From: Spirochaeta isovalerica | GTDB taxonomy: Bacteria > Spirochaetota > Spirochaetia > DSM-2461 | Reading direction: 5' to 3' | Assembly: GCF_014207565.1 (NCBI RefSeq) | Contig: NZ_JACHGJ010000005.1 | Coordinates: 267,306-331,305, forward strand | Length of the DNA stretch: 64,000 nt | In this document: one piece after another, positions 24,412 through 33,600 of the stretch | How the letters are laid out: each line of letters opens with the position of its first letter | How positions within the stretch are numbered: position 1 is the stretch's first letter | The notes under the pieces: generated by a model | The model's input: the letters and a program-made list of their open reading frames with translations, nothing else | Database searches by the model: none | What the model was told of the DNA's origin: nothing | Translations under genes and position numbers: made by a program

Positions 24412-25284
24412 ATGACAAAGAGAAAAAGTCTTCATTCCCATTCGACGGGTTACAACATATTCAGAACCATCAACCTGATTTTCATGCTCAGCATCATTCT
24501 GGTAATTATGATTCCCATTTTGAAAATCGTCATAGACTCCTTCGACGAGAAAGCTTCGGAAACCATTTTCAGGATTTTCCCCGAAGCGATAACCGTTGAC
24601 GCCTACAAATTGATTTTAAGCCGGCCGGCCATTTTCCGCCCGCTGGTCATCAGTTTCATCACCACCATTTCGGGAACGGCTATAGCCATGACGATCACAT
24701 CGTTTTACGCCTATGGCCTGGCGCAGAAGAATCTGCCGGGGCGAAAATTCCTGATGGGGCTGGCGCTGGTGACCATGGTATTCCGGGCCGGAATGATCCC
24801 TCTGTTCCTGGTTGTCAGAAATCTGGGTCTGATGAACAGCCTCTGGGCCGTTCTTCTGGTTCACGCCATGGATGCTTACTATCTGCTGCTCCTGAAGAAC
24901 TTCTTCGAGAGCATTCCGACGAGCATTTTCGATGCGGCGGAAATTGACGGATGTACCCCTCTGCAGACCTTTATCCGAGTGGTCCTGCCCCTGTCCAAGC
25001 CCGGACTGGCGGCGATAGGCCTCTTCTACGTGGTCTATTACTGGAACCAGTTCTTCGACTACATACTCTACATCCAGACGAAACCGAACCTGCACAATTT
25101 CCAGGTTTTCCTGCGCAGTCTCGTCATCGAGTCGGACACCCAGGGATTCGAAGGGTTCTCCTTCGCGACCCAGAGTCTGAAGAATGCGGCGATTACGGTT
25201 TCGATCATCCCCGTTCTGATCCTGTATCCGATGGTCCAGAAGCACTTTGTTAAGGGGATTAATTTGGGCGCTGTGAAAGGGTGA
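24412..25284 (+). CDS. Sugar ABC transporter permease (LplC/YtcP-like)
   Basis: A 290-residue second permease of the same importer, with six helices. The EAA loop is IFDAAEIDGCTPLQTFIRVV, and LFYVVYYWNQFFDYILYIQT matches the family C-terminal half. It lies 12 bases after the first permease behind AGGAGGCGGG. In this family the two permeases form a heterodimer that docks the binding protein outside and an ATPase inside. Confidence 0.94.
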   Translation: MTKRKSLHSHSTGYNIFRTINLIFMLSIILVIMIPILKIVIDSFDEKASETIFRIFPEAITVDAYKLILSRPAIFRPLVISFITTISGTAIAMTITSFYAYGLAQKNLPGRKFLMGLALVTMVFRAGMIPLFLVVRNLGLMNSLWAVLLVHAMDAYYLLLLKNFFESIPTSIFDAAEIDGCTPLQTFIRVVLPLSKPGLAAIGLFYVVYYWNQFFDYILYIQTKPNLHNFQVFLRSLVIESDTQGFEGFSFATQSLKNAAITVSIIPVLILYPMVQKHFVKGINLGAVKG

Positions 25285-25355
25285 TGCGCCCTGATGATTT
25301 ATTGAATTGTGGAGCGGCTCCGGCGGCTCTTCAAAATATATTGGAGGATTTTTTT

Positions 25356-26786
25356 ATGAAAAAAGGTAATGTTCTTTTAGGTTTGCTCGTAGTGCTGACA
25401 GCGGCGCTTTTTGCGAACGGTCAACAGGAAAGCGGAGACGACGGCGCGGCTCCGGTAAAAATCAAAGCTATTTTCGACAGAATTCTGACGGAAGAAAACG
25501 GACAGAAAGAATGGGCCGCAGCTTTTGAAGAGCTGACGGGAGCCAGAATCGATATCGTTCAGCCGGCGCACAACCAGTATTCCCAGATACTGGGAGCGAC
25601 TTTCGCCGCGGGTGATATTCCCGATCTTCTGGAAATCCAGACAAATGACTACCTGTCCTATGCTCTTTCGGGCAACCTCGTTCCCCTGGAAGACTATATC
25701 GCCGCATCTTCCCAGTGGAAAGATGTCGATCCCGCTCTTGTTGAAGCCTACAGACTGAAAGACGGACATATCTACGGCGTTCCCACTTACGATGGCGGCG
25801 GATGCGTCACTTATATCAGAAAAGACTGGCTCGACAATCTTGGACTCGACGTTCCCGCAACCTGGGATGAGTACTACGAAGTTCTCAAAGCCTTCACTTT
25901 CAACGACCCCGATGGAAACGGAGCTAATGACACAATGGGTCTCACACTCCCCTTCCAGACCGGTTACGAGTTCGATTACTACAACAGATTCATCATGCAG
26001 GGAGCCATGTTCGGTTTCCAGGAAAAAGACGGAAAATGGGTGGACGGATTCCTTCAGCCCGAAATGATTCCCGCTCTGGAAAGATTCCAGCAGCTCTATG
26101 CGGAAAAGATTCTCGACAACGAGTTCTTCACCAACAAAACTTCCACTGCCAGAGAAAAAATCTATCAGGGCCAGGCCGGCGTTATGGAATACTGGTCCGG
26201 TACATGGGCTGTCAGATTCAACGACAGCGCTCAGAATGCTCACCCCGAAGCTCAGGTAATTCCTATAGAGCCTATCGACAATGCTTTTTACATTAACAGA
26301 GTCGGACCGGCTTTCTCCATCACCAAAGCGGCAAAGAATCCCGAAGGCGTTTTTAATGCTTTCATGAACACCATGCTCGACAAAGGCGCCGGACAGGCTC
26401 TTTTCACTCACGGTATCGAAGGCAAGCACTTCCGGAAGAGCGACAACGGCTACGTAATGCTTCCCGAGCCTTCCAATCCCGACAGACCTTTCGACAAGGC
26501 CTATTCCGACCCCACTCTGGTTATGAACGGATGGACACCTCTCGTACCCCAGGCTGATCTGATCACTCTGTCCCGGAAAATCCAGAGCGAAAACGCAGTA
26601 CAGCTCTCACTGCCCCAGGGCGGCGATATGTACATCAAGAGAATCGGAGAACTGCTGACCATCAAGCAGGAAATCTTCTCTGAAGTCGTTGTCGGCAGGC
26701 TGACACCCGCTGAAGGTCAGGCTCAGTACAAGGCTAAAGCCGCCGATCTGGACCTCGATGCGGTTATCGCGGAGCTCAACAGCTAA
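25356..26786 (+). CDS. Extracellular solute-binding protein of the pectin ABC importer
   Basis: A 476-residue family 1 binding protein. The start at MKKGNVLLGLLVVLTAALFA was chosen for the strong TTGGAGG ribosome site and the signal peptide; the frame is open further upstream without a site. Cleavage is likely before NGQQESG; there is no lipobox Cys, unlike its paralogue upstream. It shares with that paralogue the 19-residue block DGGGCV...DNLGL and the Asp-rich NDPDGNGANDTMG loop. A hairpin follows it, which may raise its mRNA level above that of the enzymes. Confidence 0.92.
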   Translation: MKKGNVLLGLLVVLTAALFANGQQESGDDGAAPVKIKAIFDRILTEENGQKEWAAAFEELTGARIDIVQPAHNQYSQILGATFAAGDIPDLLEIQTNDYLSYALSGNLVPLEDYIAASSQWKDVDPALVEAYRLKDGHIYGVPTYDGGGCVTYIRKDWLDNLGLDVPATWDEYYEVLKAFTFNDPDGNGANDTMGLTLPFQTGYEFDYYNRFIMQGAMFGFQEKDGKWVDGFLQPEMIPALERFQQLYAEKILDNEFFTNKTSTAREKIYQGQAGVMEYWSGTWAVRFNDSAQNAHPEAQVIPIEPIDNAFYINRVGPAFSITKAAKNPEGVFNAFMNTMLDKGAGQALFTHGIEGKHFRKSDNGYVMLPEPSNPDRPFDKAYSDPTLVMNGWTPLVPQADLITLSRKIQSENAVQLSLPQGGDMYIKRIGELLTIKQEIFSEVVVGRLTPAEGQAQYKAKAADLDLDAVIAELNS

Positions 26787-26814
26787 ACTCTTTTTGAGTA
26801 AGAACCATAATTTG

Positions 26815-26841
26815 GCAGAGCCCTTTACGGGCTCTGCTTTT
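26815..26841 (+). terminator. Intra-operon hairpin terminator after the binding protein
   Basis: Perfect stem GCAGAGCCC-TTTAC-GGGCTCTGC followed by TTTT. It lies between the binding-protein gene and GH28. Partial read-through here would give more binding protein than hydrolases, a common arrangement in sugar operons. Confidence 0.8.
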
Positions 26842-26855
26842 CAGGATATTTAACA

Positions 26856-28211
26856 TTGAAAGAATTCGTCGTAAACCCGACAGAAACCGGGGACCTCTCA
26901 AAATTACAGAGACTAATGGATTCGCTGAAAGGACAGGATGGAAGAATCATCCTGAAACCGGGGCAGCATTATTCGGGGCCTCTTAAAATCCCTTCCCATA
27001 TTAATTTGCATCTGGACGAAGGTGCGGAGCTGCTCTTTTCCGATGACTTTTCTCTCTGTCCCGCTGTCCTCACCAGATGGGAGGGGACCGAATGCTATGC
27101 CCTGCGGGCTCTGATTTTCGCAGAAGACAGCAGCGGCATAACCATATCCGGCAGGGGTACGATCAACGGACAGGGAGCCCGTTGGTGGTCCTCCTACAGG
27201 AACATGAGAAAAGGCCTTGTATCCCGGGAAGTGAAAGAGGTTCAGGAAAGACTTATACCACTCAACAGAGAAATCGGCGGCGGATCCGGCGGAGGCGGAA
27301 GGGAAACCGGCTTCTTAAGGCCTTCCCTCATTCAGTTCAAAAACTGCAGCGGGATCCGGATTGAAGGGGTGACTCTGAAAAACTCGCCCTTCTGGAATAC
27401 TCATATTCTCTACAGCCGCGATGTCGCTCTGGAAAATCTCTCTTTCATCAATCCCTATGACGCTCCCAACAGCGACGGGCTGGATATCGATTCGAGCGAA
27501 AATGTAACTGTGGACGGCTGCCGGTTCGACGTGGGCGACGACTGCCTCTGCCTGAAATCGGGAATGGATGCCGACGGCATCCGGGTCGGCAAACCGACCG
27601 CCCACGTCAATGTGAAGAACTGCTCCATGGAGCACGGCCACGGAGCCGTTGTCATCGGATCGGAGACCTCCGGAGGAATCAGTCACATTACAGTTGAGAA
27701 CTGCCGGATGAGAGGGACGGACCGGGGTATCCGGGTTAAAACCAGGAGAGGACGCGGCGGAACTGTCGAAAATATCAGACTGAAAAATCTGGAAATGGAT
27801 GGCGTGTCTGCGCCTATCGTTATGAATATGTATTACCGATGCGGGGCCGGCGAGGATGAGGCGGAAAGGCTTGCTTCTCTGGAGATTCCGGAGATCATAG
27901 AGAGAACGTCGACACCGGTAATACGGGATATAGTGATCGAAAATATTCATGCGAAGAATATCAGGTCGGCAGCAGCCTTTTTCCTGGGCCTTCCGGAAAG
28001 TCCTATAGAAAGGATCAGCATAACCGGTTTTACAGCTGAAAGCGAAGAGGATCGGCCGATTGAGGAGCCGGCGATGGATCTCTTCCATACCAAAACGGCA
28101 AGTCCCGCCATAATGAGGGCTTTTGTCCGTAACTCCCATTTTATCGACATAAAAATCGACGGACAGACAGAAAACATTTTAAAACCTATTTTCCAGGAGA
28201 TTGATGAATGA
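26856..28211 (+). CDS. Glycoside hydrolase family 28 (polygalacturonase type)
   Basis: A 451-residue parallel beta-helix hydrolase. The family's catalytic and binding motifs are all present: NSDGLDIDSS (first Asp), VGDDCLCLKSG (two Asp), MEHGHGAVVIGSE (His) and RGIRVKTRRG (the R-x-K site). The reaction is hydrolysis of alpha-1,4-galacturonosyl links in pectin. It has no signal peptide, so it probably acts in the cytoplasm on imported oligogalacturonides, as an exo-type enzyme. Translation starts at TTG behind CAGGAT. The 3' end overlaps the next gene by 4 bases. Confidence 0.93.
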   Translation: MKEFVVNPTETGDLSKLQRLMDSLKGQDGRIILKPGQHYSGPLKIPSHINLHLDEGAELLFSDDFSLCPAVLTRWEGTECYALRALIFAEDSSGITISGRGTINGQGARWWSSYRNMRKGLVSREVKEVQERLIPLNREIGGGSGGGGRETGFLRPSLIQFKNCSGIRIEGVTLKNSPFWNTHILYSRDVALENLSFINPYDAPNSDGLDIDSSENVTVDGCRFDVGDDCLCLKSGMDADGIRVGKPTAHVNVKNCSMEHGHGAVVIGSETSGGISHITVENCRMRGTDRGIRVKTRRGRGGTVENIRLKNLEMDGVSAPIVMNMYYRCGAGEDEAERLASLEIPEIIERTSTPVIRDIVIENIHAKNIRSAAAFFLGLPESPIERISITGFTAESEEDRPIEEPAMDLFHTKTASPAIMRAFVRNSHFIDIKIDGQTENILKPIFQEIDE

Positions 28212-29056
28212 TTAACATCGGAGTAAGAGCCCATGATTTCGGAAAGATGGAAGCTCCGGAACTATCGGACCGAATAGGGAAATTCGGTTTTTCAAGCATT
28301 CAGCTGGCGCTGAAAAAAGCCATAGCCGGATTCGATGAAGACCATGGAAGATTGAGTCCCGGCCTGGGCAATTATTTCCGCGACAGCTTTGCGCGGAACC
28401 GGATCGATATCTCCGTTCTCGGTTGTTATATCAATCCCGTCCATCCCGACAGGCTGGAGAGAGAGAAAGCCATTTCCCGTTTCAAGGAGCACCTCCTCTT
28501 TTCCCGGGATTTCGGATGCGCCATTGTGGGTACGGAAACCGGGTCTCCCAATCCGGACTGCAGTTTTACCGAAGACATATATAAAGAGGAAACCTTTCAA
28601 GACTTTATCGCCGCATTGAAGGTACTGGTGGCTGCGGCAGAAAAAACGGGAGCCATCGTCGCCATTGAAGGCGTGGCGGACAAACACACTATCCACTCCC
28701 ACGAAAGAATGAAGCGGACACTGGAACTGATACCCTCTCCCAATCTGGGAGTCATTTACGATCCGGTGAACTTCCTTCCGGCAGCTCAATCCGGAGAGAG
28801 CGACAGATTGATGGAAGAGGCGTTTGAGCTTTTCGCCCACAAAATGGTAGCTATCCATGCCAAGGATTTCAAAATGGATGATGGTATAAAAAACGGAACG
28901 CTGCCGGCGGGACAGGGAGAGCTGAATTATCATCTTCTCTTCGATCTGATCAGGCATTACAAGCCATGGATTCATGTCCTTCTGGAGAACAACAGGCCGG
29001 AAACCCTGAGAGAATCTCTCCGTTTTCTGGATAGTGTAAAAGAGGATTTGAAATGA
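28208..29056 (+). CDS. TIM-barrel sugar isomerase/epimerase (xylose isomerase-like)
   Basis: A 282-residue AP-endonuclease family 2/xylose isomerase-like TIM barrel. Metal-ligand stretches expected for the fold are seen at VAIEGVADKHTIH, NLGVIYDPVNFL, VAIHAKDFKM and VLLENNRPE. The exact substrate is unknown; its place between GH28 and GH105 suggests isomerisation of a uronate or unsaturated uronate. It overlaps both neighbours by 4 bases, so expression is tightly coupled. Confidence 0.85.
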   Translation: MINIGVRAHDFGKMEAPELSDRIGKFGFSSIQLALKKAIAGFDEDHGRLSPGLGNYFRDSFARNRIDISVLGCYINPVHPDRLEREKAISRFKEHLLFSRDFGCAIVGTETGSPNPDCSFTEDIYKEETFQDFIAALKVLVAAAEKTGAIVAIEGVADKHTIHSHERMKRTLELIPSPNLGVIYDPVNFLPAAQSGESDRLMEEAFELFAHKMVAIHAKDFKMDDGIKNGTLPAGQGELNYHLLFDLIRHYKPWIHVLLENNRPETLRESLRFLDSVKEDLK

Positions 29057-30159
29057 AACTGATTGACCGGTATATCGATGAATTGCTGGAAAGCACTCCG
29101 GAAACCCCTCTCTGGAACCAGGAAATGATCCGCCAGGGCAAAAAGCCTCACTGGAACTATATCGACGGCTGCATGATGACCGCTTTTCTGACACTTTACA
29201 AAAAGAAAGGGGACATTAAATTTCTGAACTTCGTTAAAGAATATATAGACTATTTTATCGCTGAAGACGGATCGATTCTGACATACGAAAGAGAAGCCTG
29301 GAACTTGGACAATATCAATGAAGGACGGGCTCTTTTCGCTCTTTACGACCATTCCGGAAATGAAAAATACAGAAAGGCATTGGATGTTCTGTACGACCAG
29401 CTGATAAACCAGCCCAGAACGGCCGGAGGGAACTTCTGGCATAAAGCAATCTACCCCGACCAGATATGGCTCGACGGACTGTATATGGCCCAGCCTTTTT
29501 ATCTGGAGTATGAAAAGCGATTCAACGGCAAAAGGAACTACCGCGATATACTCTCCCAGTACAAAAATGTCTACGAGACCCTCAGGGACCGGGAAACGGG
29601 ACTATACTTTCACGCCTGCGATACTTCCCGAAAGATGTTCTGGTGTGACAGGAAAACCGGGTTATCCCGCCACTTCTGGCTCCGGGCTATTGGTTGGTTT
29701 TATATGTCATTAGTCGATGTGCTGGAACTTCTCGATAAAGAGGATTATGAGTTTCAAAAAGAGATTTCAGAGATGTTCAAAGAACTAACTGATTCCCTCC
29801 TTAAATATCAGGATGAATCGGGAATGTGGTTTCAGATTGCTGATCTGGGAAGCCGGAAACCGAATTACCTGGAAACCAGCGGAAGCAGCATTATCGCTTT
29901 TGCCCTTCTAAAAGCCGTTCGGCTCAACATTCTGCCCCGCTCTTATTATTCCCATGGTGAAAGGGCATTCAAAGGAATCTGCCGGGAGTATCTCTATGAA
30001 AAAGAGGGGAAAATGAACCTGGGAGGGACTTGTCTTGTCGCCGGACTGGGGGGGAAGGAAAGGAGAGACGGATCATTTGAGTACTATATGTCAGAACCAG
30101 TTGTGGAAAACGAGGCCAAAGGGATCGCCCCTTTTATACTGGCCTATTTGAATTTATAA
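29053..30159 (+). CDS. Glycoside hydrolase family 105 (unsaturated rhamnogalacturonyl/galacturonyl hydrolase)
   Basis: A 368-residue (alpha/alpha)6-barrel enzyme that removes the unsaturated uronate left at oligosaccharide ends by pectate or rhamnogalacturonan lyases. Family blocks are WNLDNINEGRALFALYDHSG, the catalytic Asp in QIWLDGLYMAQPFY, and GLSRHFWLRAIGWFYMSLVD. The usual HAWDESR sequence reads HACDTSR here. No signal peptide is present, so it acts on imported oligomers. It ends the operon; a hairpin follows. Confidence 0.93.
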   Translation: MKLIDRYIDELLESTPETPLWNQEMIRQGKKPHWNYIDGCMMTAFLTLYKKKGDIKFLNFVKEYIDYFIAEDGSILTYEREAWNLDNINEGRALFALYDHSGNEKYRKALDVLYDQLINQPRTAGGNFWHKAIYPDQIWLDGLYMAQPFYLEYEKRFNGKRNYRDILSQYKNVYETLRDRETGLYFHACDTSRKMFWCDRKTGLSRHFWLRAIGWFYMSLVDVLELLDKEDYEFQKEISEMFKELTDSLLKYQDESGMWFQIADLGSRKPNYLETSGSSIIAFALLKAVRLNILPRSYYSHGERAFKGICREYLYEKEGKMNLGGTCLVAGLGGKERRDGSFEYYMSEPVVENEAKGIAPFILAYLNL

Positions 30160-30185
30160 TGGAATCAGTGACATTTTGTTTTTTG

Positions 30186-30206
30186 AACCGGCGATCTCTG
30201 CCGGTT
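30186..30206 (+). terminator. Hairpin at the end of the pectin operon
   Basis: Inverted repeat AACCGGC-GATCTCT-GCCGGTT, 26 bases after the GH105 stop. There is no downstream T run (a T run lies just before it), so its role as a terminator is only likely. Confidence 0.5.
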
Positions 30207-30249
30207 ATACCGATCTAAACCTTATGATCCCCACGGTCAGAACAGCGTT

Positions 30250-30568
30250 TTAAATCTCAATCAACTCATAATCCCGTGTTCCCAACCCGATTTTGACTCC
30301 GTGCTCGAGACAGGTAGTCCAATACGTATCGGGGTGTGTCATAGTATAAGGATCATGGTTATGATGTTCTCCAATCCGCACCGATGGCATCAACGAGACA
30401 TACGGCCATTTCGTGTCCTTTGAAATGAATCTTGATCGCAGCATATTTATCTTTAAAATCCATATCCTCGATACCGGCACGCTTAATCAACCTGTGCAAT
30501 TTTTGCAGGAGATTCTCCTGTGAGGTTGTCTTAAATGTTGTAAAATAGACTTCTGATTTCAGAATTTT
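30250..30568 (-). pseudogene. Internally deleted DUF362 (iron-sulfur) protein remnant
   Basis: Read on the minus strand, one frame encodes a DUF362-like N-terminus (SEVYFTTFKTTSQENLLQKL ... GIEDMDFKDKYAAIKIHF) and then meets a stop. Another frame takes over with the family's C-terminal end (MTHPDTYWTTCLEHG, VKIGLGTRDYELIEI). The middle, including the expected [4Fe-4S] cysteine motifs, is missing. The intact family is about 370 residues; only about 100 codons remain, so this is a decayed gene. The two halves were recognised from memory of the family. Confidence 0.65.
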
Positions 30569-30662
30569 CTCTACTTTGAGATTTTCATAACTCTAATTAT
30601 GCTGAAATATGGAGTTGACTTCAGGTCAAGATATTTTTTTATTCTAAGCTGAGATATATCAA

Positions 30663-33600
30663 TTATTTCCATCTCAGCAGTTTTTTCAGATTGCTCTGAT
30701 ACTCTTGGTCCAGCAGTTCAGCCTTCATAGCCTCTGGCGCCTTTAAAAGTAAGGGTTTTAGGAAATCCTGCTGCCATTGGATGCCGTTGAAGTCCGCCAG
30801 AAGAAAAACATTCACTCCGACCTTGTTCCATACATACGGATCTGCACCATATTCCAGAAGTATTTCTAAAATCTCCCTGGACATACCATTCCATACCGCC
30901 AGAATCAAGGCAGTGTTGCCCGACAGCGATTTATGATTGATCATTTCGCTCCGCTGGTTCTCGGGGGACCCTTCTATAATTCCTCTGATTACCCAGGGAT
31001 TCACCGTGGAGTTACTCAAAGCAAACATGAGAGGAGAAAATCCGATTACATTATCCGACATTGTCAAAGGGAAAAGAGGGGAGCCGGAGAGATCGGATGA
31101 AATGTAATGATAGTTGGGATCTACAACACCCGGCTCTTCTTCCGGTATGGCCGATTCATCAGGCCAATAGTATAAAAGTTCTACAAGCTCATCTCCGCCG
31201 AGACTGACCATGGCATAATCAAGAGCGGTAAACCCGAACTGGTTGAACTCATCTGTCTCGGCTCCGGCAGCTATCATTTTTGCCAGTACGGAAGGGGAAT
31301 GTCCCAGAGTTGCTGAAGCGACCAGATCGGAGTTCATATCATCAACAAATTTGGGAGGATACTTCGGATTATGTCCATATCGAACACCGCTAGCGGCTTT
31401 GCGCAGCCCGGGAAATTCCCCCCTGAAGAAGGCATTGGGAAAAGGAGTGGATTCCACGCTACTGTGATAGAGACGCTTACTGTCAAGAGGTACATCTACG
31501 CTTTCATTGCTATTGAATGTCATTTCGGGATAAGGAGCGCCGACATAGTAATGGATCTCTGTAGCCGGACGTAAATCTATCTCCTCTGGTTCGCTATAAC
31601 GGGGCACAGCTCCGCCATCGAGCAAAGCTTCAATGGTTTCAGACTGCCCTCTGTCAGCCAAGGCAATTTGCAGCAGGCTTTCTCCCGTATCGGGATCGTT
31701 CATGGCTCCGTCCAGCCCAGCAGCGACAAGGGTCCCCGCTTTGCCATCGCTGCACAGATTGGAGTTCTCAAAAAATGTGCGGATCATGGTGAACTGATGG
31801 GTTTTCGGACTGGACGGAGACATAAACTCGGGAATTACTGTCTGACCGGCATTCACAAGGGACTCAAAAAACAGGTCATCGCCGCCATAAGGGTAACCGT
31901 CAACGTCCCACCTGGTCATAAAATCCAGCAGTTTCATCAAGTGATTACTTCCTGGAGCCTTAAAACCGAGATCCACTAAAGGAATGACTATTTCTCTAGC
32001 GTACAACTCCTGAGTCTGGGTGTTTCGGGTCAGGTACAGGAAAGAATCGAGAAATACTTCCAGAAGATCGGGATTCCGCTCGGGACTGACATGACCGGTT
32101 TCAAGGATAGCCTTGACACTGCCAAAAAGAAATGGTGTGGTATGTTCTCTTTCCGATTTGAGAGGCAATTCATATTTCGCCGCATTGAGGAAATATTGTC
32201 TTAACGTTTCTCCGGCTGTCAGCTCAAGAACGGAAGGATCGGTTTCGGATAACATCTGTTTCAACCTGGCCAACGCTTCCCTTTGAAGCATACGACCATG
32301 GGTCTTAGCTATCTTATTATCGCTGTATTCTATCAGGAAATCGGCTATGGCATACAAATTCACTTCATCGGATTCTGTTATGAGGCCGGGAATGGGAGGA
32401 AGAGCCGCTTCCAGAGCCAAAGATCGCGCCGTCTGTCCATCGGCATTTTCCCAATCGACATCGGCTCCCGCATCGATGAGAAGCCTGATGAGATCAAGGT
32501 CGCGTTTTAATACAGAGTTTATCAAAAGCGATTTTGCCCTGTCCGTACCCTTTCCAAGAACTATAGATGGATCCATTCCCAGCTTGAGCGCATATTCCAC
32601 GGCCTCCGGATTGCCATGTTCAAACAAGGCAGAACGAAAGTCGGAGTTCTCATTCAGGTCAGCTTCCGGGTAAACCTTTAGGACGGTTTCAAGTAAAGGA
32701 AACAGGACAGGATGCTCCGGAGCTTTACTCATCAGCCAGTTCAGCAGATACGGATCATCGGTCCAGGAATAATCCAACCCCGCGAGATATTCGATTACAG
32801 CAGGATCGGGTTCATACTCTTTGCGGCCTATGCCGACTTTTCTCTGGGGGTAGCCCTCAAAGACGGCAAACCCGGTGCCGGGAGCCGGCCTGTAGCTTCG
32901 GCCGAAGGGGTCCAGCCTCAGGTTCTCAACCAGATAACGGAGCATTGAGACATTACCGCTGCGCATGGTTTCCCCGGCGATCCACGGGTAAAGGGTATAC
33001 CCGAGATCATCGAGCAACGCTATTATTTCCATATTTCCGTTTCGCAACAGCCAGTTAAGAGTCTGTGCTCCATCATAAATGGCTTCACTGTCGGCATAAA
33101 AGTATTCATCAGGTATTACATGGCTGGAAAGCAGAAAGCGGAAAATCTCATTTCGGTTATGTTCCGCAGCCAGGACAAACATTTCAGGAGAATAACCAAT
33201 ACCGGCAGAATCGAGCAAAGCGACAATCTCAAGATTGCCTTGGGTCGCTGCCAGCTTTCCGATTTCGGTTAAAATATCACGGTCGTCAGCCGGCAGGTCT
33301 GCAATATTGGCAAGGGCTCCCAGTCCCACCAGAGCGGAAGCCCAATCAGGATTACCGGAATACAAAGCGAAACGCACAAGAGAGGGACCAGTATCGGCAG
33401 CAGCCAAAGGAGCCCCGGCCTCGCAAAGCAAAGCAAGAATCTCGACGGATGCTGCTGACACTGCCATACCGAGCTCCAGATTAAGGTCCCGGGAGCTGCC
33501 GCCGCCGTTTTCCAGGAGAAAACGCACCATTTCAATATCCCTTTTGCCGATATATATACCAATAAGCGTGGAAAAATACCGTTCATATTCGCTATCGTAT

